Position numbers and translations under genes: made by a program. A stretch of 64,000 nucleotides of DNA from Pseudomonas lalkuanensis (GTDB taxonomy: Bacteria; Pseudomonadota; Gammaproteobacteria; Pseudomonadales; Pseudomonadaceae). Positions within the stretch are counted from its first letter, which is position 1, and each line of letters opens with the position of its first letter. The stretch is taken from assembly GCF_008807375.1 (NCBI RefSeq), contig NZ_CP043311.1:1716001-1780000 (forward strand). The letters are read 5' to 3'. The notes beneath the pieces were generated by a model, which saw nothing but the letters and a program-made list of their open reading frames with translations, did not search any database and was not told where the DNA came from. Shown here piece by piece: positions 51,956 through 61,306 of this stretch.

Positions 51956-53149
51956 ATGGCTTTGACCGTCAACACGAACATTGCTTCTCTCAATACCCAG
52001 CGCAACCTGAACACCTCCTCCCGTGCGCTGGACACTTCCCTGCAGCGTCTGTCCACCGGTTCCCGCATCAACAGCGCCAAGGACGACGCCGCCGGCCTGC
52101 AGATCGCCAACCGCCTGAGCAGCCAGATCAACGGCCTCGGCGTTGCGGTGAAGAACTCCAACGACGGTATCTCCATGGCGCAGACCGCTGAAGGCGCTCT
52201 GCAGCAGTCCACCAGCATCCTGCAGCGTATGCGTGACCTGGCCCTGCAGTCGTCCAACGGCTCCAACAGCACCGAAGAACGCAAGGCCCTGAACGACGAA
52301 GTGACCGAGCTGAAGAAAGAGCTGGATCGTATCTCCAATACCACCACCTTCGGTGGTCGCAAGCTCCTCGACGGCACCTTCGGCACCACCACCTTCCAGG
52401 TGGGCAGCGCCGCCAACGAAACCATCAGCGTCAAGATCGACGAGATGAGCACCGAGTCCCTGGAAGCTACCTTCAGCTCCGGCACCGTTGCTTCCGGTTC
52501 CGTTGCCACCGCCCCGGCCAGCGCTTCCGGCGCCATCGCCATCTCCGTGACCATGGCTGGCGGCCAGGCGCGTACCTTCAGCGCCACCTACGCCAGCGGT
52601 GCCACCGCTGCCGAGCAGGTGCAGGCCCTGGCTACCGTGATCAACGACGCCAACATCGGCGTGGGTGCCTTCGTCAATGACACCGGTGGCATCGATCTGG
52701 TGTCCTCGCTGACCTCTGGCTCCGCCGACGGCAACATCCAGAACCTGACCTTCGCTTCGGGTGCAAGCGTCACCGCTGCCGAATCCGCAGCCGGCACCGG
52801 CACCAACCTGGCCATCTCCACCGTGACCGATGACAACCAGGTGAAGGACATCGACCTGACCGAGGTGAAGTCTTCCCAGGAAGCCGTGATCATCATCGAC
52901 CAGGCCATCCAGTCCATCGACGCCCAGCGCGCCAGCCTCGGTGCCGTGCAGAACCGCTTCGAGAACACCATCTCGAACCTGCAGAACATCGGCGAGAACG
53001 TGTCGGCCGCCCGCGGTCGAATCCAGGACACCGACTTCGCAGCAGAAACGGCTAACCTGACCAAGAACCAGATCCTGCAACAGGCAGGTACCTCGATCCT
53101 GGCCCAGGCCAACCAGCTGCCGCAGGCGGTCCTCAGCCTCCTGGGCTAA
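51956..53149 (+). CDS. fliC: Flagellin FliC
   Basis: A 397-residue filament subunit. The conserved N-terminal D0-D1 ([20 protein letters not shown], then [19 protein letters not shown]) and C-terminal D1-D0 ([20 protein letters not shown] ... [13 protein letters not shown]) flank a central exposed region (about residues 175-300) very rich in Ser, Thr and Ala, fit for O-glycosylation. GGAGGA at 51943-51948 fixes the ATG at 51956. The length is in the a-type flagellin range of P. aeruginosa. Exported by the flagellar type III system; chaperoned by FliS. Confidence 0.97.
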   Translation: MALTVNTNIASLNTQRNLNTSSRALDTSLQRLSTGSRINSAKDDAAGLQIANRLSSQINGLGVAVKNSNDGISMAQTAEGALQQSTSILQRMRDLALQSSNGSNSTEERKALNDEVTELKKELDRISNTTTFGGRKLLDGTFGTTTFQVGSAANETISVKIDEMSTESLEATFSSGTVASGSVATAPASASGAIAISVTMAGGQARTFSATYASGATAAEQVQALATVINDANIGVGAFVNDTGGIDLVSSLTSGSADGNIQNLTFASGASVTAAESAAGTGTNLAISTVTDDNQVKDIDLTEVKSSQEAVIIIDQAIQSIDAQRASLGAVQNRFENTISNLQNIGENVSAARGRIQDTDFAAETANLTKNQILQQAGTSILAQANQLPQAVLSLLG

Positions 53150-53177
53150 GGCCCGGACGAGGCAAGGCGGTAAACGC

Positions 53178-53209
53178 GGGGGGAAGTGCTTGGCGCTTCC
53201 CCCCTTCTT
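53178..53209 (+). terminator. Hairpin terminator between fliC and flaG
   Basis: GGGGGGAAGTGC (53178-53189) pairs with GCGCTTCCCCCC (53193-53204, one G-T pair) over a three-base loop, followed by TTCTT. It ends about 55 bases after the fliC stop and should lower read-through from the very strong fliC transcript. Confidence 0.8.
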
Positions 53210-53230
53210 GCCATTTGTGAGGTGAGCACA

Positions 53231-53593
53231 ATGGATATCGGAATCATCAACCTGACGGGGAAGGGCGTGAATGCCACTCCGGCCGGCAATGCCCAGGTTC
53301 GCGGCCCGGCGGAGAAGGAAAGCCCCGAGAAGGTGTCCGAGCAGGCACGGCAAAAGTCCGAGGCCCAGGAGCGCGAGCCGGTCGAAGCCGCCGCCTCCAG
53401 CATCCAGGAGTTCGTCCAGAGCATTCGCCGCAACCTGAATTTCGACGTTGACGACAGCAGTGGCCGGGTCGTGGTGCAGGTGACCGATACGGAGTCCGGA
53501 GAAGTGATCCGTCAGATTCCGTCGGAGGATGCGCTGAAATTGGCGGAAAGCCTCTCGGAAATGCGCAGCCTGCTGTTCAAGGCCGAAGCCTGA
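53231..53593 (+). CDS. flaG: Flagellar protein FlaG
   Basis: A 120-residue small protein; the C-terminal part (about residues 60-118) has the FlaG domain: RRNLNFDVDDSSGRVVVQVT and GEVIRQIPSEDALKLAESL. The N-terminal half is low-complexity. FlaG influences filament length in several bacteria. The ATG at 53231 has GAGGTGAG upstream. It lies between fliC and fliD, the usual position. Confidence 0.93.
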   Translation: MDIGIINLTGKGVNATPAGNAQVRGPAEKESPEKVSEQARQKSEAQEREPVEAAASSIQEFVQSIRRNLNFDVDDSSGRVVVQVTDTESGEVIRQIPSEDALKLAESLSEMRSLLFKAEA

Positions 53594-53621
53594 CACGCAG
53601 GGGCGGTACCTCCGTGCTACG

Positions 53622-53638
53622 TGGCACGTTTCTTGACT
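53622..53638 (+). promoter_or_regulatory. RpoN-like promoter of fliD
   Basis: TGGCAC (53622-53627), five bases, TTGACT: the -24 element is perfect, but the -12 reads TTGA instead of TTGC. It lies 53 bases before fliD, the same spacing seen for flgB and flgF. fliD belongs to the FleQ/RpoN class in P. aeruginosa. Confidence 0.6.
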
Positions 53639-53690
53639 GCTTTATCGAATATTGGAGCAGGCGTCAGACGATTGGCGAGGTAACGGAAAA

Positions 53691-55133
53691 ATGGCTGGCA
53701 TAACCGGACTCGGTTCGAACATCAACATCGACGACATCGTGAAGGCTTTGACGGACGCTGAAAGGGCGCCCAAGGAGAACCAGCTGTCGCGGGTGGAGAA
53801 GGCCGCCACTTCGAAGTTCTCTGCTGTCGGCCAGCTCAAGAGCGCCATCAGCGAGTTTCAGACCGCGCTGAAGGACCTCAACTCCAGCGACCTTTTTTCC
53901 AAGCGTGCGGCGAAGTCCAGCAATACCGATCTGGCGACCGTCTCCGCCACCAAAAAGGCGAGTTCCGGAACCTACCAGGTCACTGTCGAGAAGCTCGCAA
54001 CCGCCAGCAAGGTCGGCACCGCCACCTTCGCCAAGGACGCCACCGCAGCCGCAGCCGGTACGCTCACCGTCAAGCTGGGGCCCGATGACCGCGGCGTCGA
54101 TGTGCAGGTTGCCGCCGGTGCCTCCCTCTCCGAAATCCGCGACAGCCTGAACAAGGCGCTAAAGGACAAGGGCATCAGTGCCAACATCGTCAGCAACCCG
54201 GCGGATGGATCGTCACGCCTGGTGCTCAGCTCCGACAAGACCGGCGCCGGCAAGGACATCTATGTCCAGGCCTCGGCTGGCCTCGAAGCGTTCCGCATCG
54301 GCAACTTCGCCGACAACGATCCGACTTCCAGCCCCACCGGCGCCCTGACCGCGCTGGATGGCAACAATGCCGCCAGCAGTGGCTACATCTCCCAGGCCCA
54401 GGATGCGGAATTCACCATCGACGGCCTGAGCCTGCGCAGCGCCAGCAACACCGTGTCCGACGCGATTTCCGAGGTCACCCTCAACCTGGTCAGCGCGGAG
54501 CCCGGCAAGAAGTTCAAGGTAACGGTCGAGCAGGACACCTCGACCGTGAAAGGCAACATCAAGAAGTTCGTCGATGCCTATAACAAACTGATGGGGGTGA
54601 CCAAGACGCTGACGTCGGTGACTTCGGTCGGTGATGACAAGGCTCCCGTGACCGGCGCCCTCGTGGGTGATGCCACGGTGCGCTCGCTGGTGTCCACCGT
54701 GCGCAACGAGCTGGTGAACCCTTCGGGTCAGAAGGATGGCATCTCCATCCTGTCCGACCTGGGTATCACCACCCAGAAGGATGGCACGCTGAAGGTCGAG
54801 GACTCGAAACTCGACAAGGTCCTCAGCACCCAGTACGAGGCCGTCGCCGGTTTCTTCACTGGCGAGAAGGGGCTGACCGCTCGCATGAATTCGAAGCTGG
54901 ACGTCTATACCGAGACCGGCGGCATCCTCGCCAAGCGCCAGGACGGCCTGCAGGACACGCTCAACTCGGTGACGGACCAGCGCACCAAGCTCAATCAGCG
55001 AATCGAACAGGTCCAGAAGCGCCTGTATGCCCAGTACAACGCCATGGACTCCCTGATCGCCAATCTGAAGCAGACCAGCGACCGGATGAGCCAGGCCCTT
55101 TCCAACCTTCCCGGTGTAGTCAAGCAGAGCTAA
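53691..55133 (+). CDS. fliD: Flagellar filament cap protein FliD (HAP2)
   Basis: A 480-residue cap protein. The N-terminal FliD_N domain begins ITGLGSNINIDDIVKALTDA; FliD_C includes VSSVTSVGD-like beta segments and ends in a coiled coil (QRIEQVQKRLYAQYNAMDSL, then MSQALSNLPG). It folds exported flagellin at the tip; in P. aeruginosa it also mediates mucin adhesion. The ATG at 53691 is chosen for the conserved N-terminus MAGITGLGSNI. fliS follows after 3 bp. Confidence 0.95.
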   Translation: MAGITGLGSNINIDDIVKALTDAERAPKENQLSRVEKAATSKFSAVGQLKSAISEFQTALKDLNSSDLFSKRAAKSSNTDLATVSATKKASSGTYQVTVEKLATASKVGTATFAKDATAAAAGTLTVKLGPDDRGVDVQVAAGASLSEIRDSLNKALKDKGISANIVSNPADGSSRLVLSSDKTGAGKDIYVQASAGLEAFRIGNFADNDPTSSPTGALTALDGNNAASSGYISQAQDAEFTIDGLSLRSASNTVSDAISEVTLNLVSAEPGKKFKVTVEQDTSTVKGNIKKFVDAYNKLMGVTKTLTSVTSVGDDKAPVTGALVGDATVRSLVSTVRNELVNPSGQKDGISILSDLGITTQKDGTLKVEDSKLDKVLSTQYEAVAGFFTGEKGLTARMNSKLDVYTETGGILAKRQDGLQDTLNSVTDQRTKLNQRIEQVQKRLYAQYNAMDSLIANLKQTSDRMSQALSNLPGVVKQS

Positions 55134-55136
55134 GCA

Positions 55137-55535
55137 ATGGCCAATCCGATCGATACCTACAAGCAGGTCAAGACCAGCCAGGAAGTCAGCCCCTATCGCG
55201 CGGTGCAATTGCTGCTCGATGGTGCCCTGGAGCGTCTGTCGCTCGCCCGTCATGGCCTGGCAACTGGCAACCCGGAAGTGCGCGGCCTGGCGGTGGGCTC
55301 CACCCTCAGCATCATCGGCGTGCTCCAGGCCAGCCTGGACAAGCAGCTCGGCGGCGAGATCGCCGAGAATCTCGATGCCCTCTACGACTACATGACACGC
55401 CGGCTGTCCCGTGTGGCCCTGGACAACTCGCCGCGTCCCATCGATGAGGTCGAGGCCCTGCTGCTGGACATCAAGCAGGCCTGGGACAGCATCGGCCCCG
55501 AAGTGGATGCGCCGGCCGCCGCGGAAATTTCCTGA
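55137..55535 (+). CDS. fliS: Flagellin export chaperone FliS (copy 1)
   Basis: A 132-residue helical protein. FliS hallmarks: [30 protein letters not shown] and [13 protein letters not shown]. It binds the C-terminus of flagellin in the cytoplasm to prevent premature polymerisation. It lies 3 bp after fliD and is surely cotranscribed with it. Confidence 0.94.
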   Translation: MANPIDTYKQVKTSQEVSPYRAVQLLLDGALERLSLARHGLATGNPEVRGLAVGSTLSIIGVLQASLDKQLGGEIAENLDALYDYMTRRLSRVALDNSPRPIDEVEALLLDIKQAWDSIGPEVDAPAAAEIS

Positions 55536-55554
55536 TTTCCGCAAAGGTGCGGGC

Positions 55555-55581
55555 TAAAGCTCTCGCTGTCGCTGCCGATAC
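55555..55581 (+). promoter_or_regulatory. FliA (sigma-28) promoter of the second fliS gene
   Basis: TAAAGCTC (55555-55562), 11 bases, GCCGATAC (55574-55581): near-consensus sigma-28 promoter in the 84-bp gap between the two fliS genes, 39 bases before the second start codon. Confidence 0.88.
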
Positions 55582-55619
55582 CTTGGGTATCACAGCCCGA
55601 CACACGAGCGAGAGCGAAC

Positions 55620-56000
55620 ATGAACGCGATGGCGGCCCTCAAGCAGTATCAGTCCGTTAACACCCAGGCCCAGGCGGTGGACGCCAGCCCGCATCGACTG
55701 ATCCAGATGCTCATGGAAGGTGGCCTGACCCGCCTGGCCCAGGCCCGTGGCGCCATCGAACGTGGCCAGCTGGCACAAAAAGGCGAGCTGATCGGCAAGG
55801 CAATCGCTATCATTGGCGGCCTGCGTGACGGCCTGAACTTCGAGCAGGGTGGCGAAATCGCCTCCAACCTCGATGCACTCTACGAGTACATGGTGTCCCG
55901 CCTGCTGGAAGCGAACCTGAAAAGCGACGCTGCGCTGGTGGACGAAGTGGCAGGATTGCTGCGCAACGTGAAAACCGGATGGGATGGCATCGCCCAGTGA
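55620..56000 (+). CDS. FliS paralogue (copy 2)
   Basis: A 126-residue FliS-family protein with the same core features as copy 1 (ALKQYQSVNTQAQAVDASPH; IQMLMEGGLTRL; NLDALYEYMVSRL) but clearly diverged. P. aeruginosa also carries a 126-residue FliS-like gene at this place. Its own FliA promoter suggests it is expressed with flagellin rather than with the cap operon. The specific client is unknown. Confidence 0.92.
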   Translation: MNAMAALKQYQSVNTQAQAVDASPHRLIQMLMEGGLTRLAQARGAIERGQLAQKGELIGKAIAIIGGLRDGLNFEQGGEIASNLDALYEYMVSRLLEANLKSDAALVDEVAGLLRNVKTGWDGIAQ

Positions 56001-56028
56001 TGCCGTCCGGGTTGGCAGGAGATTTCCA

Positions 56029-56325
56029 ATGAATGCATCAGTCCAGCGTCTTGAAGCAACCGGCAGCGCACTGCGCGACGCGCTGGCTCGCCAGGACTGG
56101 GCGGCCATCGGCGAGCTCGACCAGCTTTGCCGCCAGGCGGTGGATGACGCGATGGTCGAGGCCGTGGATGATGTCGAAGCGCTCGGCAGCCGCATGCAGG
56201 AACTGCTGTCGCTGTATCGCGAGCTGGTGACCATTTGCCAGGCGGAGCAGCAGCGCATCGCCGGCGAACTGATCCAGCTCAACCAGGCCCAGCAGGGAGC
56301 CAAGGTCTACAAATTGTTCGGCTGA
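56029..56325 (+). CDS. FliT/FleP-like flagellar protein
   Basis: A 98-residue charged helical protein (MNASVQRLEATGSALRDALA). Position after fliS and before fleQ corresponds to fleP of P. aeruginosa, and the form fits FliT-type chaperones. AGGAG at 56017-56021 supports the ATG at 56029. Family assignment is by context and helical pattern; sequence motifs are weak. Confidence 0.75.
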   Translation: MNASVQRLEATGSALRDALARQDWAAIGELDQLCRQAVDDAMVEAVDDVEALGSRMQELLSLYRELVTICQAEQQRIAGELIQLNQAQQGAKVYKLFG

Positions 56326-56419
56326 TGGCCGGGCGATTCCCAACTGCCATTACTTCGATACTGCGCCGACAACCGCTTAGCCATTCCGTCGGTTCGAACA
56401 AAAAAAGCACGCCATAAAA

Positions 56420-56448
56420 TTGACTCGGCAAGGGTTTTTCACTTTACT
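56420..56448 (+). promoter_or_regulatory. Candidate sigma-70 promoter of fleQ
   Basis: TTGACT (56420-56425), 17-base spacer, TTTACT (56443-56448), 96 bases before fleQ. It matches five and four of six consensus positions. fleQ is at the top of the cascade and needs a housekeeping promoter. No clear Vfr dyad was recognised over it. Confidence 0.55.
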
Positions 56449-56543
56449 AGTGGCCAATTGCCGGTCGATCCCTCCCTCGGGGTGCACCGTCTGCCCATGC
56501 GCCGTGAAACGCGGCGTTCAGCCCTAAAAGCAAGAACCAGACA

Positions 56544-58016
<1,473 letters not shown>

Positions 58017-58058
58017 TTCCGCTTTTTCCAAGTCTTTGTTTTTAAAGGAATAAATTTT

Positions 58059-58074
58059 AGGCACGGGTATTGCT
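58059..58074 (+). promoter_or_regulatory. RpoN (sigma-54) promoter of fleSR
   Basis: AGGCAC (58059-58064), five bases, TTGCT (58070-58074). One mismatch to consensus; 53 bases before fleS. Confidence 0.88.
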
Positions 58075-58088
58075 ATATCTCCCTCGAC

Positions 58089-58108
58089 CGACCGTCTGCT
58101 GACGGTCG
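58089..58108 (+). promoter_or_regulatory. Hairpin in the fleS leader
   Basis: CGACCGTC (58089-58096), loop TGCT, GACGGTCG (58101-58108): perfect 8-bp stem in the 5' leader of the fleSR transcript, ending just before the ribosome site. It could modulate translation or bind a regulator. Confidence 0.4.
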
Positions 58109-58126
58109 ATGGAGCGAGAGAAGAGC

Positions 58127-59332
58127 ATGAGCCACGCCGTAATCCCCGCACAGAATCCGGAATCCGCCCAAGCCGAGCAGGCCAGCCGCGCTGGTCTTGA
58201 ACAGGCCTTCGCACTGTTCAACCAGATGTCGACCCAGCTCAGCGAGTCCTACAGCATGCTGGAGGCGCGGGTCACCGAGTTGAAGGGCCAACTGGCCCTG
58301 GTCAGTGCCCAGCGCATGCAGGAGCTGGCGGAGAAGGAACGCCTCGCCAACCGCCTGCAGAGCCTGCTGGACCTGCTGCCTGGCGGTGTCATCGTGATCG
58401 ATGGGCAGGGCGTGGTGCGCGAAGCCAACCCCGTGGCGCGCAGCCTGCTTGGCCAGCCCCTGGTGGGCATGCTCTGGCGCGAAGTGATCGCCCGCAATTT
58501 CGCCCCGCGCGAAGACGACGGTCATGAAATCTCCCTCAGGGATGGCCGCCGGGTTTCCATCGCCACCCGCTCCCTCCATGGCGAGCCCGGCCAACTGATA
58601 CTGCTCAATGACCTGACGGAAACCCGTCGCCTGCAGGATCAACTGGCCCGCCACGAACGGCTTTCCTCCCTCGGGCGCATGGTTGCGTCCCTGGCCCACC
58701 AGATCCGCACGCCGCTATCCGCCGCCTTGCTCTATGCCAGCCACCTGGCAGAGCAGGTGCTGCCCACCGAGCAGCAGCAACGCTTCGCCAGCCGGCTCAA
58801 GGAACGCCTGCACGAGCTGGAGCACCAGGTGCGTGACATGCTGGTATTCGCCCGTGGCGAGCTGCCGCTGCCGGATCGCCTGGCGCCGTCCGCACTGTTC
58901 ACTGCACTGCGCGCCTCGGCGGAATCCCACCTCGAAGGCAGGCAGGTGCGCTGGCAGTGCGACCTCTCCGCGGGCGAGCTGCTGTGCAATCGCGACACGC
59001 TGGTCGGCGCGATGCTCAACCTGATCGAGAACGCCAACCAGGCCGCCGGCCGCGACCTGCTCCTGAAGGTTCATCTCTACAAGCGCGGGGGAGACCTGCG
59101 CTTGACCATCAGCGACAACGGCCCGGGCATCGACGCCGCCACCCTGGCGCGCCTGGGCGAACCCTTCTTCACCACCAGGACCACCGGTACCGGACTGGGA
59201 CTGGCGGTGGTCAAGGCGGTGGCGCGTGCCCACCGGGGCGAGCTGCAGCTGCGCTCGCGTCCGGGCCGTGGCACGTGCGCCACCCTGGTCCTGCCGCTGA
59301 TTCCCGCGGCGCAGTCGGTTACACAGGAGTAA
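58127..59332 (+). CDS. fleS: Flagellar sensor histidine kinase FleS
   Basis: A 401-residue cytoplasmic kinase with no transmembrane segment. An N-terminal coiled coil and PAS-like domain (about 75-170, LLPGGVIVIDGQGVVREANP) lead to HisKA with phosphoacceptor His in SLAHQIRTPLSAAL, and HATPase_c (TTGTGLGLAVVKAVARAHRG). It phosphorylates FleR to turn on rod and hook operons. The ATG at 58127 is chosen by the ribosome site GAGAGAAG; the frame is open 18 bases further. Confidence 0.96.
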   Translation: MSHAVIPAQNPESAQAEQASRAGLEQAFALFNQMSTQLSESYSMLEARVTELKGQLALVSAQRMQELAEKERLANRLQSLLDLLPGGVIVIDGQGVVREANPVARSLLGQPLVGMLWREVIARNFAPREDDGHEISLRDGRRVSIATRSLHGEPGQLILLNDLTETRRLQDQLARHERLSSLGRMVASLAHQIRTPLSAALLYASHLAEQVLPTEQQQRFASRLKERLHELEHQVRDMLVFARGELPLPDRLAPSALFTALRASAESHLEGRQVRWQCDLSAGELLCNRDTLVGAMLNLIENANQAAGRDLLLKVHLYKRGGDLRLTISDNGPGIDAATLARLGEPFFTTRTTGTGLGLAVVKAVARAHRGELQLRSRPGRGTCATLVLPLIPAAQSVTQE

Positions 59333-59338
59333 AGGACG

Positions 59339-60754
59339 ATGACTGCCAAAATTCTGCTGGTCGAAGATGACCGCGCCCTGCGTGAAGCCCTGGCGGACAC
59401 CCTGATGATCGGCGGCTATGACTACCGCGCAGTGGATTGCGCCGAGGCCGCCCTGGTGGCGCTGGGTGAGGAGTCCTTCGGACTGATGGTGAGCGACGTC
59501 AACATGCCGGGCCTGGACGGTCACCAGCTGCTGGCCATCGTCCGCCAGCGCTACCCGCAGCTCCCGGTGCTGCTGATGACTGCCTTCGGGGCTGTCGAGC
59601 GCGCGGTGGATGCCATTCGCCAGGGCGCCGCCGATTACCTGGTCAAACCCTTCGAGCCCAATACCCTGCTGGAGCTGGTGGCGCGTCATGCACTGGGTCG
59701 CGTGAGCCGGGCCGTCGGTGACGGTCCGGTGGCCCTGGAGCCGGCCAGCCGGCAGCTGCTGGAGCTGGCCGCACGGGTCGCGCGTAGCGACTCCACCGTG
59801 TTGATCTCGGGCGAGTCCGGTACCGGCAAGGAAGTGCTGGCGCAGTACATCCACCAGCAATCGACTCGCGCCAATGGCCCCTTCATCGCCATCAACTGCG
59901 CGGCCATTCCGGACAACATGCTCGAGGCGACCCTGTTCGGCCACGAGAAGGGCGCTTTCACCGGCGCCATCGCCAGCGCGCCGGGCAAGTTCGAGCTGGC
60001 CGACGGCGGCACCATCCTGCTCGATGAAATCTCCGAAATGCCCCTGGGCCTGCAAGCCAAGCTGCTGCGCGTGCTGCAAGAGCGTGAAGTGGAGCGAGTG
60101 GGCGCGCGTCGTCCCATCAGCCTGGATATCCGCGTGCTCGCCACCACCAACCGCGACCTTGCCGGTGAAGTGGCGGCGGGGCGTTTCCGTGAAGACCTCT
60201 ATTACCGCCTCTCGGTCTTCCCCCTGGCCTGGCGCCCGCTCCGGGAGCGTCCGGCAGACATCCAGCCCCTGGCCGAGCGCCTGCTCGCCAAGCACGTCAA
60301 AAAAATGAATCACGCCGCCGTGCGCTTCTCCGCCGAAGCCCAGGCCGCGCTGCTGGCCCATGCCTGGCCGGGCAACGTGCGTGAACTGGACAACGCCGTG
60401 CAGCGCGCGCTGATCCTGCAGCAGGGCGGGGTGATCCAGCCCCACGATCTGTGCCTGACCGCGCCGATCGGCATGGCCATCGCGCCCGCCGCGCCAGCGT
60501 TCGCTGCCATGCCGGTGTCCGCGCCGGTGGTGCCGCTGCCGACGGCCGCTGCGCCCGCCGAAGCACCCGGTGCCCTGGGCGATGATCTGCGCCGCCACGA
60601 GTTCCAGATGATCATCGACACCCTGCGCTCGGAGCGTGGCCGCCGCAAGGAAGCCGCCGAGCGCCTGGGGATCAGCCCGCGCACCCTGCGCTACAAGCTG
60701 GCCCAGATGCGTGACGCCGGCATGGACGTGGAGGCTTACCTCTACGCCAGCTGA
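59339..60754 (+). CDS. fleR: RpoN-dependent response regulator FleR
   Basis: A 471-residue NtrC-type regulator: receiver with Asp53 in VSDVNMPGLDG, AAA+ domain with GESGTGKE and GAFTGA, and Fis-type DNA-binding helix-turn-helix (EAAERLGISPRTLRYKLAQM). A flexible Ala/Pro linker (about residues 370-405) precedes the DNA-binding domain. It follows fleS by 6 bp. In P. aeruginosa FleR activates flgBCDE and flgFGHIJKL. Confidence 0.96.
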   Translation: MTAKILLVEDDRALREALADTLMIGGYDYRAVDCAEAALVALGEESFGLMVSDVNMPGLDGHQLLAIVRQRYPQLPVLLMTAFGAVERAVDAIRQGAADYLVKPFEPNTLLELVARHALGRVSRAVGDGPVALEPASRQLLELAARVARSDSTVLISGESGTGKEVLAQYIHQQSTRANGPFIAINCAAIPDNMLEATLFGHEKGAFTGAIASAPGKFELADGGTILLDEISEMPLGLQAKLLRVLQEREVERVGARRPISLDIRVLATTNRDLAGEVAAGRFREDLYYRLSVFPLAWRPLRERPADIQPLAERLLAKHVKKMNHAAVRFSAEAQAALLAHAWPGNVRELDNAVQRALILQQGGVIQPHDLCLTAPIGMAIAPAAPAFAAMPVSAPVVPLPTAAAPAEAPGALGDDLRRHEFQMIIDTLRSERGRRKEAAERLGISPRTLRYKLAQMRDAGMDVEAYLYAS

Positions 60755-60781
60755 GCGTAGGGGGCTCGGGCTCCCCTTCCC

Positions 60782-60847
60782 GTAGGAGCGAGCTTTGCTC
60801 GCGAGCAGCCCGCGCGCGAACTTTCGCAAGCAGAGCTCGCTCCTGCA
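60782..60847. repeat. REP-like intergenic repeat (copy 3)
   Basis: Starts GTAGGAGCGAGCTTTGCTCG and ends CAGAGCTCGCTCCTGCAG; same family as 6168-6245 and 20999-21064. It fills the gap between fleR and the fliE promoter. Confidence 0.8.
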
Positions 60848-60886
60848 GATTCGAATTTCTCCCTGTAATACCCGTCCCTGAGCTTT

Positions 60887-60901
60887 TGGCACCCTTGTTG
60901 C
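60887..60901 (+). promoter_or_regulatory. RpoN (sigma-54) promoter of fliEFG
   Basis: TGGCAC (60887-60892), five bases, TTGC (60898-60901): perfect -24/-12 element, 58 bases before the fliE ATG. Confidence 0.93.
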
Positions 60902-60959
60902 AGATACCCCTTCATCGGACCGCGTAGCGTCAAAAAATCGCGGCAGTTGGAGGAATGTG

Positions 60960-61292
60960 ATGAGCCAGGGTGTTGAGTTCAATCGCCTGATGTTGGAAAT
61001 GCGGGCCATGCAGATGGATGCGATGGCCCGTGCCAAACCCGCCCCCGTAGCGGCGCCTGAAGCCAGTGTGCCGAGCTTCGCCGACATGCTCGGCAAGGCG
61101 GTGAACAAGGTGGCTGAAACCCAGAAGATTTCCACAGACATGGCCACCGCATTCGAGGTCGGGCAGAAGGGCGTGGACCTCACCGACGTGATGATCGCGT
61201 CGCAGAAAGCCAGCGTTTCCTTCGAGGCCATGACCCAGGTGCGGAACAAGCTGGTCCAGGCCTACCAAGACATCATGCAGATGCCGGTTTGA
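60960..61292 (+). CDS. fliE: Flagellar MS-ring/rod adapter FliE
   Basis: A 110-residue protein joining the MS-ring to the rod. The C-terminal FliE block is clear ([20 protein letters not shown], then [19 protein letters not shown]). GGAGGAA at 60949-60955 supports the ATG at 60960; an in-frame GTG immediately before it is the alternative. First gene of the fliEFG operon; fliF follows after 14 bp. Confidence 0.96.
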   Translation: MSQGVEFNRLMLEMRAMQMDAMARAKPAPVAAPEASVPSFADMLGKAVNKVAETQKISTDMATAFEVGQKGVDLTDVMIASQKASVSFEAMTQVRNKLVQAYQDIMQMPV

Positions 61293-61306
61293 GGACGGGT
61301 TGAGAA

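Noticed and set aside
60760..60776. GGGGCTCGGGCTCCCC as terminator after fleR
   Set aside because: The stem is only four to five pairs with no T-run. A REP-like element follows directly. Not strong enough to list.
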